Source: Xestospongia bergquistia | Taxonomy: Eukaryota; Porifera; Demospongiae; Haplosclerida; Petrosiidae | Length of the DNA: 64,000 bases | Direction: 5' to 3' | Assembly: GCA_963965975.1 (NCBI GenBank) | Contig: OZ014417.1 | Coordinates: 806,001-870,000 of the forward strand | Made by a program: the position numbers and the translations under genes | The notes under the pieces: model-generated | Databases searched by the model: none | Told to the model about the DNA's origin: nothing | What the model saw: only the letters and a program-made list of their open reading frames with translations | Shown here: positions 36,643 to 45,829 of the stretch, one piece after another | Numbering within the stretch: position 1 is the stretch's first letter | How the letters are laid out: every line of letters begins with the position of its first letter

Positions 36643-38889
36643 ATGGCAGATATACTGCAAGAATTATGTGACTATGAGAAGAGAAGAATGGAGAATGTTG
36701 AAAAGAATATTGAACTCATGAAAACTTTAGGTATAATACTATTGTATGGTAAATAAAAGTCATAAAGATTGTGTAGGTTTAGATGTTAAGTCCCAAAAAA
36801 AGAGTAGAATTAGAAAAAGGAGAAGGAGACAATATAGTAATTGTAATAATAGTAGCAATGACAGTGGAGATGAATGGACACCTGCTCTAGAGACTTGTGT
36901 GACAAGGGGAAAAAATAATGTCATGAAAGGTAACAAATTGATAGCTAAAATATGAACAACATTCTTTGTGTTTAGATCACCAAGTTACAAGAGCCTTGAA
37001 GCGAAAAAAACCACAGCGGAAGAAATATTACATACCTGTAGAGAGGGAGGAGCCTTCATTTGAGAGTGTCGATTGCAAGTTGTGTAATGATTTTTCTGAG
37101 TTATTTGGAGATGATAATAATAAAGAATATGAAGACTTTGAAGGATTTGATATTGAAGATGTGTAAGTTAGATTATATCAGTATTGATGATATATTTTTT
37201 AATGCAGTAGTAATGTACCTCAGTATCCGGTTAATGAACGATATCCTAAAAGATTAATTCAACAAAAAGAATACAGAGAAGATGAACTATCTGATGAAGA
37301 TGAATATCTCTGTAAGTTCAGTATCAATATGGTTACTTCTACAACTTTTGTTACTAGTTTGTGACAACTGTGAAGAAATTCATTATGGTGATTGTCCTGT
37401 TCATGGACCCTTACTAACTCTAGATCCTTCTAGTGGTCATGATGAAGCATCTCTACAATACACTACTGTATTTGTTCCATCTGAATTAACTGTTAAACCT
37501 TCTAAGATAGCCAATGCTGGTCTGGGTGTTTTTGCTACACAGTTTATACCTCGTGGAGTTAGGTTTGGTCCTTTTGAAGGAAGGAGAGTGTTAAAAGAAG
37601 AGCTCACTAAAGGAGAAGATACTAGCTACATGTGGGAGGTACTGTAAGAAAATATTTAAAAAGTATTATTTGTTTTAATTCATTCAGGTGAAGCGCATTG
37701 GAGAGAGGTCATACTATATTGATGGTCAATCAGATAAGCAAAGTAATTGGTTACGATTTGTCAACTGTCCTCAAAATGTAGATGAACAGAATTTAGTTGC
37801 ATTTCAGTATCATGGTAACATCTATTATCGCTCATTGAAGCATATTTATCCTGGTAATGAACTCTATGTATGGTATGGTAAACAATATGCAAGAGAACTT
37901 GGGATTACAGCTAGTTTTAAAGAAAGTAGGGTAATTCTTTTGGCAGAAATAAAATTTATTATCTATTTTTAGATGATTGTCAACGTTTTAATTGCAAAAA
38001 TTGTGGGAGTAGTTTTGTTTTGAAAGTGAATTTTGATTTGCATCTTCGACATAATCCTAATTGTCTTGCTGCTAATCCTCAATGTTTTACTTGTCAAAAA
38101 TGTCAAGAAAACTTTTGTGAATTGTATCAGTTACAAAACCATATTCGTAAACATGAGCAACTTGGAAGAAATCATAAAAAAGAACTCATTTCCAATGATA
38201 AACTGCTAGTTGAGAGTGCAGATAATATGTGTGATTATTGTGGAAAGAAACTTTCTTGTCAGTCATCATTGAGAATTCATCTGCGTATACACACTGGAGA
38301 AAAACCTTACCAATGTCAGTACTGTGGAAAAAGATTTAGTCATAATGGTAATCTCCGAGTTCATCTTCGTATACATACTGATGATAAACCTTACCAATGT
38401 CAGTACTGTGAAAAAGGATTTCGTCATAATCATCATCTCCAAATGCATCTTCGTATACACACTGGTGATAAACCTTACCAATGTCAGTACTGTAGAAAAG
38501 AATTTACTAATAATAGTAATCTCCAAACACATCTTCGTATACACACTGGTGCAAAACCTTACCATTGTCAGTTCTGTGGAAAAGGATTTCGTCATAATCA
38601 TCATCTCCAAGCTCATCTTTGTATACACACTGGTGATAAACCTTACCAATGTCAATACTGTGTAAAAAGATTTAGTGAGAGTAGTGGTCTCCAAAGACAT
38701 CTTCGTATACACACTGGTGATAAACCTTACCAATGTAAGTACTGCAGAAAAAAATTTAATCAAAGCAGTAGTCTCCAAACTCATGTCCGTATACACACTG
38801 GTGATAAACCTTACCAATGTCAGTACTGTGGAAAAAGATTTAGTCAGAATGGTAGTCTCCAAACTCATATTAATATTCATTTAAAATAA
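36643..38889 (+). CDS. PRDM9-like gene, copy A (KRAB-like, PR/SET, 8-finger array)
   Basis: Seven exons with good borders and phase: 36643-36730, 36777-36929, 36976-37162, 37208-37311, 37358-37638, 37688-37925 and 37973-38889; predicted 655 residues. A KRAB-like helix at about 9-30 (DYEKRRMENVEKNIELMKTLG region) leads into a basic stretch and DSGDEWTP (58-65). A zinc knuckle at about 179-193 (CDNC..DCPVHGPL) precedes the PR/SET domain (about 205-350): GLGVFATQFIPRGVRFGP, YYIDG, NWLRFVNC, EQNLVAFQYHGNIYYRS and PGNELYVWYG..YARELGI. Two isolated fingers (about 355-410) precede eight tandem C2H2 fingers (437-655). Domain order and sequence match PRDM9/Meisetz, a histone H3K4/K36 methyltransferase that in mammals sets recombination hotspots. 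Recognition helices (-1 to 6): CQSSLRI, HNGNLRV, HNHHLQM, NNSNLQT, HNHHLQA, ESSGLQR, QSSSLQT, QNGSLQT. The last finger ends cleanly (HINIHLK then stop). The role in a sponge is not known. Confidence 0.92.
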
Positions 38890-38965
38890 TTAATTACTAT
38901 TTTTGCTAATTATTTACATATACATTAGTCTTTATTAAGTTACCATAGTAATAACATTACACAAA

Positions 38966-39353
38966 CAATGGATAATACAGATCTAGTGAGGTTAAAGTAG
39001 CTCCAGGGTGACTAGTCCCAAAGTTCCAGTTGCACAGTAACAGAATGCAGTGTCACTGTTTAAGGAGGAATAAGTGAAGTCAAGTTAACACCTCTAACCA
39101 GTGATAGTGGTGCTTCTTTTACAATTAAAGTAGGTGTAAATTGTTTGTAGCTAGACTTTTCAAGTCTTACTAATTCTAGGGAGATGCTACAAGTAAAACA
39201 GTTCAGTTAACTGAAGGTACTACATTAATGATAGAGATCGTTGTCACTGCTGAAGAAGGTCTTTCAACTAAAACTTACACAATATCTATACAACGTTTAT
39301 CATCCAGTGATGCTTGCCTCTCTCAACTAGATGTATCAGCTGGCTCTCTGTAA
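38966..39353 (+). pseudogene. Relic of a cadherin-like beta-sandwich (PF12733-type) domain, A interval
   Basis: Two exon-like blocks remain. The first (about 38966-39140) is frameshifted. The second (39182-39353) is clean: ATSKTVQLTEGTTLMIEIVV, EGLSTKTYTISIQRLSS, SDACLSQLDVSAGSL, then stop. The YTISIQR..SS.A.LS.LDVS.G pattern is typical of the cadherin-like beta-sandwich repeat. Blocks of the same origin recur after every PRDM9-like copy. Confidence 0.72.
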
Positions 39354-39424
39354 TTAAATTACTTTACAAGTTAAAACCATTGTTAAGTTAATTATAATGA
39401 TTGTAAAAAATAATTATGTCATTT

Positions 39425-39870
39425 TACAATAGAAATGAATTATGACGGTAAAAAGAATGTTTTAAGTCAATTTATTGAAATATTCCTGACAAGAAGAGCA
39501 ATAGTAAAACTGAAATGAAAGTAAAAACAAAAGAGGACAAACAAAGTATAAAGACAATAGAATAATCTCAATATGTAGAGGATAATACTCAAAATGATGT
39601 TATATATAGTGTAGTAGATAATGAAGAATCTAGAGAACTGTCATCAGATTTATCACCTGAACATGATGATAAACAACTCAATGGATCATAGTGATAATCT
39701 TTATAAAAGTGTAGCCAGTGTTGTTGAGGAGAGTCAAGAGGAGAAAAGATGACGTTTGTTTGCTAAAAGAACAAATGAAGATACTGCTATGTCTGCTAAA
39801 GAAAGATATTTAGCTTGTAAGAGAACAAAACTATCACAACCTACAATTTCAACCAATGACTTCTTAATAT
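39425..39870 (+). pseudogene. Dead copy of the NSRP1 3' end (before PRDM9-like copy B)
   Basis: The block matches the last NSRP1 exon and part of the preceding intron. It has an in-frame TAA within the IKTIE(L)SQ region, a frameshift before MDHSDNL, and a TGA at the EEKRR site. The NSRP1 start and core exons are absent. Confidence 0.88.
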
Positions 39871-40012
39871 TTTTCTAAATAATAATAATTATTAAATTAA
39901 TTTATTTTTGATAAGAGACAATAAAGTTTTAGTGGAAGGGGCTAGTCTTTTTAACGACAATATTGTAATGGTCTCTTATATTGTTTACCAGCTCTAGTCT
40001 GAGTTGTTCAAA

Positions 40013-40080
40013 ATGGTAGATGTAACGTAAGAATTATGTGACTATGAAAAGAGGAGACTAGTAAATATTAAAAGAATATA
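40013..40080 (+). pseudogene. Dead extra copy of PRDM9-like exon 1, upstream of copy B
   Basis: A second, earlier copy of exon 1 (ATG at 40013), with its conserved 5' block. It reads MVDVT then TAA, then ELCDYEKRR, and lies about 375 bp before the intact exon 1 of copy B. The following 300 bp (40081-40387) are shared with the C interval (about 45496-45829) and hold nothing recognised. Confidence 0.8.
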
Positions 40081-40387
40081 TACAATGACTATCATTGTTA
40101 TAAATTATTAAACACAAATAAATAAATACAAATACATCTGGAGACTGCTATAAAGAAAATGACTACAACTTTCTCCTCTCAAATGACTTTTTGATAGCAC
40201 ACAAACTAGACAGAGTAACATCCCAACTATTAAAACAAAGTACTACGAGGTGTCAAGTGTAGCAGGAAGTCTTGTGACCTTCAACTATAATAAGATTCAT
40301 AGTTGACCAGAGTTTGTTAGACGTTCCCTCCCCTTGCATAACGTTTGGCTTCGAGACAAGTTTACCAGCTAGTCTGACGTGTTCAAA

Positions 40388-42915
40388 ATGGCAGATGTAA
40401 TGCAAGAATTATTTGACTATGAGAAGAAAAGACTAGAAAATGTTGAAAAGAATATTGAAGTCATGAAAACTTTAGGTTAAATAATATTGCAAGATGAATA
40501 AAAAGTCATAAAGATTGTGTGTTTAGATGTTAAGTCCCAAAAGAAGAGTAGAGTCAGAAAAAGGAGAAGGAGGCAATATATTAATTGTAGTAATAGTAGC
40601 AGTGATAGTGGAGATGAATGGACACCTGCTCTAGAGACTTGTGTGATGAAGAAAAAAACAAATGATGTCACAAAAGGTAATAAACATGTAAATTAAAGAT
40701 GGACATCATTCTTTTGTGTTTAGATCACCAAGTTACAAGAATCTTGAAGCAGCAAAAAACACAGCAGAAGAAATATTACAAACCTGTAGAGGGGGAGGAC
40801 CCTTCATTTGAGAGCCTTGATTGCAAGTTGTCTTACAAGTTTTTTGAGTTATTTGGAGATGATAATAATGAAGAATATGAAGACTTTGAAGGATTTGATA
40901 TTGAAGATGTGTAAGTTAGATTATATCAGTATTGATGATATTGTTTTCTTAATACAGTGGTGATGTACCTCAGTGTCTAGTTAGTGAACAATATCCTAAG
41001 AGATTAAGTCATCAAAAAGAATACAGAGAAGATAAAGTATCTGATGAAGATGAATATCTCTGTAAGTTTAGTATCAATATGGTTACTTCTATAAGTTTTG
41101 TTACTAGTTTGTGACAACTGTGAGGAATTTCATCATGGTGACTGTCCTGTACATGGACCTTTATTAACTCTAGATCCTTCTAGTGGTCATGATGAAGCAT
41201 CTCTACAATATACTAGTATATTTGTTCCATCTGAATTAACTGTTAAACCTTCTAAGATACCCAATGCTGGTCTTGGTGTTTTTGCTACACAGTTTATACC
41301 TCGTAGAGTTAGGTTTGGTCCTTATGAAGGAAGGAGAGTGTTAAAAGAAGAGCTCACTAAAGAAGAAGACACTAGCTACATGTGGGAGGTACTGTAAGAA
41401 AATATTTAAAAAGTATTATTTGTTTTAATTCATTCAGGTGAAGCGCATTGGAGAGAGGTCATACTATATTGATGGTCAATCAGATAAACAAAGTAATTGG
41501 TTACGATTTATTAACTGTGCTCGCAATGTAGATGAACAGAATTTAGTTGCTTTTCAGTATCATGGTAACATCTATTATCGCTCATTGAAGCATATCTATC
41601 CTGGTAATGAACTCTATGTATGGTATGGTGAACAATATGCAAGAGAACTTGGGATTACAACTAGCTTTGAAGAAGGTAGGGTAATTCTTTTGACAGAAAT
41701 AAAATTTATTATCTATTTTTAGATGATTATCAACTTTATAATTGCAAAAGTTGTGGGAGTAGTTTTGTTTTGAAAGGTAATTTTAATTTGCATCTTCGAC
41801 ATAATCCTAATTGTCTTGCTGCTAATCCTCAATGTTTTACTTGTCAAAAATGTCAAGAAAGTTTTTGTGAATTATATCAGTTACAAGACCACATTCGTAA
41901 ACATGAGCAACTTGATGTAAAAATAAAAAATAAAAAAAGGATCATTTCCAATGGTAAACTGCTAGTTGAGAATGCAGATAATATATGTGATTATTGTGGA
42001 AAGAAATTTTCTCGTCAGTCATCGTTGAGGACTCATCTTCATATACACACTGGTGATAATCCTTACCAATGTCAGTATTGTGGAAAAGGATTTAGTCATA
42101 ATGGTAGTCTCCGAAAACATCTTTCTATACACATGGGTGATAAATCTTACCAATGTCAGTACTGTGGAAAAAGATGTAGTGATAAGAGTAATCTCCGTAA
42201 ACATCTTCATATACACACTGGTGATAAACGTTACCAATGTCAGTACTGTGGAAAAGATTTTTATCAGAATAATGATCTCCAAAGACATCTTTATACACAC
42301 ACTGGTGATAAACCTTACCAATGTGAGTATTGTGGAAAACGATTTAGTCAGAATGGTAGTCTCCAAAGACATCATCATATACACACTGGTAATAGACCTT
42401 ACCAATGTCAGTACTGTGGAAAAGGATTTAGTCAGAATGGTAGTCTCCAAACTCATCTTCGTACACACACTGGTGATAAACCTTACCAATGTCAGTACTG
42501 TGGAAAAGAATTTATTCAGAATAGTAATCTTAAAAAACATCTTCGTAGCCACACTGGTGATAAACCTTACCAATGTCAGTACTGTGGAAAAGGATTTAGC
42601 CAGAATTGTCATCTTCAAACTCATCTTCGTATACACACTGGTGATAAACCTTACCAATGTCAGTACTGTGGAAAAGGATTTAATCAAAGCTTTAATCTCC
42701 AAACTCATCTTCGTATACACACTGGTGATAAACCTTACCAATGTCAGTACTGTGGAAAAAGATTTAATCAAAGCTGTAATCTCCAAACTCATGTTCGTAT
42801 ACACACTGGTGATAAACCTTACCAATGTCAGCACTGTGAAAAAAGATTTAATCATAGTAGTAGTCTCCAAACTCATCTTCGTATACACACTGGTGATAAA
42901 CATTACCAACGTTAG
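40388..42915 (+). CDS. PRDM9-like gene, copy B (11-finger array)
   Basis: Same seven-exon layout as copy A, with all frames open through the PR domain. N-terminus MADVMQELFDYEKKRLENVE; then DSGDEWTPALETCV; zinc knuckle CDNC..FHHGDCPVHGPL; PR domain GLGVFATQFIPRRVRFGP (Gly-to-Arg relative to A), NWLRFINCARN, EQNLVAFQYHGNIYYRS and YVWYGEQYARELGI. Recognition helices: RQSSLRT, HNGSLRK, DKSNLRK, QNNDLQR, QNGSLQR, QNGSLQT, QNSNLKK, QNCHLQT, QSFNLQT, QSCNLQT, HSSSLQT. A 12th finger is cut by a deletion of about 11 bp that brings a TAG at 42913-42915; its helix remnant (YNGNLQR) is readable out of frame to about 42967. Probably functional apart from the lost last finger. Confidence 0.9.
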
Positions 42916-43044
42916 AAAAAGATTTAATTATAATGGTAATCTCCAAAGATATCTTTGTATTCATCTAAAAAAATTAGTGACCATTTTTGATAATCATTTA
43001 CGTATATATACATTAGACTTTATTAAGTTACCATAGTAACAACA

Positions 43045-43200
43045 CTACACAAACAATGGACAATACAGATCTAGAGAAGTTAAAGTAGTTCCAGGACAAC
43101 TAGTCCCAGAGATCCAGAGCACAGTAACAGAATATAGTGTCATATAGTGTCATTGTAGCTAGTGGAATAGTGAAGTCTAATGAACCTATGACTGTAGTGT
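43045..43200 (+). pseudogene. Cadherin-like beta-sandwich relic, first block (B interval)
   Basis: It matches the first block of the A interval (TDLEKLK.VPG.LVP, then a TVTEYSV-like stretch) with stops and deletions. Its second block lies displaced at about 44595-44740, split off by the integrase-bearing insertion between them. Confidence 0.65.
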
Positions 43201-43238
43201 TTCTAGTACAATTTATGTATAACTTTTTTTTTGCTTAG

Positions 43239-43296
43239 CAGTTTATACCTCATGGAGTTAGGTTTGGTCCTTATGAAGGAAGGAGAGTGTTAAAAC
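43239..43296 (+). pseudogene. Stray PR-domain fragment, B interval
   Basis: About 57 bp match the centre of the PR exon (QFIPHGVRFGPYEGRRVLK), preceded by TTGCTTAG. It is not part of any intact gene. An equivalent fragment is at 48667-48716 after copy C. Confidence 0.85.
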
Positions 43297-43369
43297 TACT
43301 ATACATAGTTAAATACATACAATCTCAAAGTGAACAATTAAGGATTGTGAAACACATTACAGTAATCCA

Positions 43370-43915
43370 AACAGGTACATATTGGGTAAAACAATAAAAC
43401 AAATCAGGGAATTATTTATGTGGAAAGGTATATGGAATGATGTCAAAGAAATGGGAAATTTGTTTAGAGTTAGCATTATTTTATATCAACACATGCAGGT
43501 TTCTACCATTAATGAATATCATAGGATGAACAATAACCTAATTGTCATTAACAGAGAGCTTCATCCAATACCAGCACATTCTCCATGGTACCATGTAGCA
43601 ATTGACTTCGTCAGTCCAATAGGAATCATTTTATCTCAATGTATCATATTATTTTACAATATAGGAAGAGTCCGTTCCCTTGCCTAGTAAATCTGCCCAT
43701 GGTGTCACTGAAACTTTATTCAAGGTAACGATCATTATTAAAAGTAAAATATAATTCATATGCATATTTGCCACAGATTTTTATAAGAATGGGTCTTCCT
43801 AAACTGTTGACAAGTAACTAAGGCAGAGTTTAGATGCCAACTTGACAAAGATCTTATAAAACTTCCTGGCATAAAGTGACACCATACCACACCCTATCAT
43901 CCACAGGTATGTGTA
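43370..43915 (+). mobile_element. Ty3/gypsy-type integrase remnant, B interval
   Basis: Broken frames read as the zinc-binding and catalytic core of a retrotransposon integrase: IRELFMWKGIWNDVKEM, INRELHPIPAHSPWYHVAID (with FVSPI next), then in another frame PLPSKSAHGVTETLFK. Several frameshifts and stops are present. No LTR, gag or RT was found nearby. A paralogous remnant is at 48790-49375, so the insertion predates the B/C duplication. Confidence 0.75.
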
Positions 43916-44094
43916 ATCAGTTGCTTATGGCATACTGTTATTATATGTGAAATTGAATAGACAAATAGATTAGATGAAAGGTGGAATCTAATACTTAAAT
44001 GTTGGTGAAGTTTACTCACGACAAGAAACATGAATGTGATTTATTTTAAGAGACATGTATGTTTGTATATATATATAATATCCAAGAATTAGTC

Positions 44095-44335
44095 CTCTCT
44101 TCATACTCCATTTGAACTTATCTTTAGTAGTAGAGATGTCATATTAATTGATGTTGAAAGAGAGACTTTTTCAGCTACAGAGAGAGAGATTAGTTCTGCA
44201 TCAAACAAACTTACATAATCTTTAAATTCTGTTCCCTCAGGTATACCAGGAAAGTAAGCATATATACTTTGTGGTCCAACAGGAGCTGGTTTCTTTCCTG
44301 GCTTCTTGCCATGATCTTTAAAATGTTGCATAAAG
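44095..44335 (-). other. Open frame of unknown function, probably part of the insertion (B interval)
   Basis: A minus-strand frame of 76 codons contains KKPGKKPAPVGPQSIYAYFP and GIPEGTEFKDYVSLFDAELI. I do not recognise it. A diverged copy with an insertion is at about 49560-49830 in the C interval. It may be an exon fragment carried with the integrase debris. Confidence 0.45.
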
Positions 44336-44594
44336 TTTGGATGATATCATTGTTTAGTCTCTTTATCCCTATCATTACCTAACAAATATAATAATAATTA
44401 GTTATTATACTTCTATATTTTTCTCACATTCTCAAACAAGGATTTTCTTTGAGCTGTTAGAGTGTCAATTATAGTGACTATAACATCCTCCTTTATAAAA
44501 TAATGATAATTAATGGAAGGCTGAGATAACAGTAATTATACACATTAATCATAACTTTTATTATCTTTCTCCCTTCCTCTCTATATTCATAACT

Positions 44595-44740
44595 GAAGGT
44601 ACTACATCAGTGATAGAGATTGTTGTCACTGCTGAAGATAGTCACTCAACTAAAACTTACACAATATCTATATATAACGTCTATCACCCAGTGATGCTTG
44701 CCTTAAATGTATCAACTTGGTTCTCTCCAAAGAAAGCTAG
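44595..44740 (+). pseudogene. Cadherin-like beta-sandwich relic, second block (B interval)
   Basis: Recognisable TEGTTSVIEIVVTAED and STKTYTISI with a frameshift in the following Arg codon region. It corresponds to the clean second block of the A interval. Confidence 0.65.
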
Positions 44741-44805
44741 TCACAATGATTGTTAAGTTAGTTACAATGATTGTTAAATATAATTATGTTAATCTTACAA
44801 TAGAG

Positions 44806-45283
44806 TTGAATGATGTCACTAAACAAAATGATTGAAGTCAATTTTATTGAACTATACTTGATAAGAAGAGTAATAGTAAAACTGAAATGAAAGTAAAAAC
44901 AAAAGAGGACAAAACAAAGTATAAAGACAATAGAATTATCTCAATATGTAGAGGATAATACTCAAAATGATGTTATATATAATGTAGTAGATAATGAAGA
45001 ATCTAGAGAACTGTCATCAGATTTATCACCTGAACATGATGATAAACAACTCAGGGTGGATTATAGTGATAATCTTCATGAAAGTGTAGTCAATGTTGTT
45101 AAGGAGAATCAAGAGGAGAAAAACGGCGTCAGTGTTGTTGAGGAGAGTACTAGTCAAGAGGAAGAAACACGTTTTTTTGCTAAAAGAACAAATGAAGATA
45201 CTGCTATGTCTGCTAAAGAAAGATATTTAGCTTGTAAGAGAGCAAAACTATCACAACCTACAATTTCAACAGATGATGAATAA
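44806..45283 (+). pseudogene. Dead copy of the NSRP1 3' end (before PRDM9-like copy C)
   Basis: It shares the early TGA (NDVTKQND then stop) with the copies before D, E and F. The C-terminal part stays open (45056-45283) through FAKRTNEDTAMSAKERYLAC and ends with a stop at the NSRP1 position. It contains an internal in-frame insertion repeating SVVEES. Confidence 0.88.
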
Positions 45284-45435
45284 ACCTTCTTAATATTTTT
45301 CTAAATAATAATAATTAAATTAATTTATTTTTGATAAGAGCCAATAAAGTTTTAGTGGAAGGGGCTAGTATTTTTAACAACAACATTATAATGGTCTCTT
45401 ATCTTGTTTACCAGCTATAGTCTGAGTTGTTCAAA

Positions 45436-45495
45436 ATGGTAGATGTAACGTAAGAATTATGTGACTATGAGACTAGTAAATATTAAAAAGAATAT
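45436..45495 (+). pseudogene. Dead extra copy of PRDM9-like exon 1, upstream of copy C
   Basis: MVDVT then TAA, as before copy B, followed by a deletion. It lies about 394 bp before the intact exon 1 of copy C. Confidence 0.78.
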
Positions 45496-45829
45496 ATATG
45501 ATGACTATCATTGTTATATTATAATTAAATTATAAATTATTAAACTAAGCACAAATAAATAAATAAAAACAAATACATCCAGAGACTGTTATAAATAAAA
45601 TGACTACAACTTTCTCCTTTCAAATGACTTTTTGATCGCACACTCAAACTAACATTTCGATTGTAGAAGTGAAGTACCACGAGGTGTCACGTGTAGCAGG
45701 ATGTCTTGTGATCTTCAACTATAATAACATTCATAGTTGCCCAGATTTGAATGCGAGACTGCGACAGATGTTCCCTCCCCTTGTCCAGAACGTCTGGCTA
45801 AGCTTACCAGCTAGTCTGAGGTGTTCAAA

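Noticed and set aside
38266..38880. Long minus-strand open frames (150-300 codons) opposite all finger arrays
   Set aside because: They are shadows of the 84-bp finger repeat: codon usage of the array leaves the reverse frame free of stops. Products are monotonous [10 protein letters not shown] repeats.
42053..43036. Second plus-strand open frame through the arrays ([17 protein letters not shown] repeats)
   Set aside because: It is a +1 shadow of the same repeat, present in every copy and without independent start, splice or domain evidence.
43370..43687. An intact domesticated integrase gene
   Set aside because: The frames are broken several times in both copies and lack a start and conserved catalytic frame, so it is debris.
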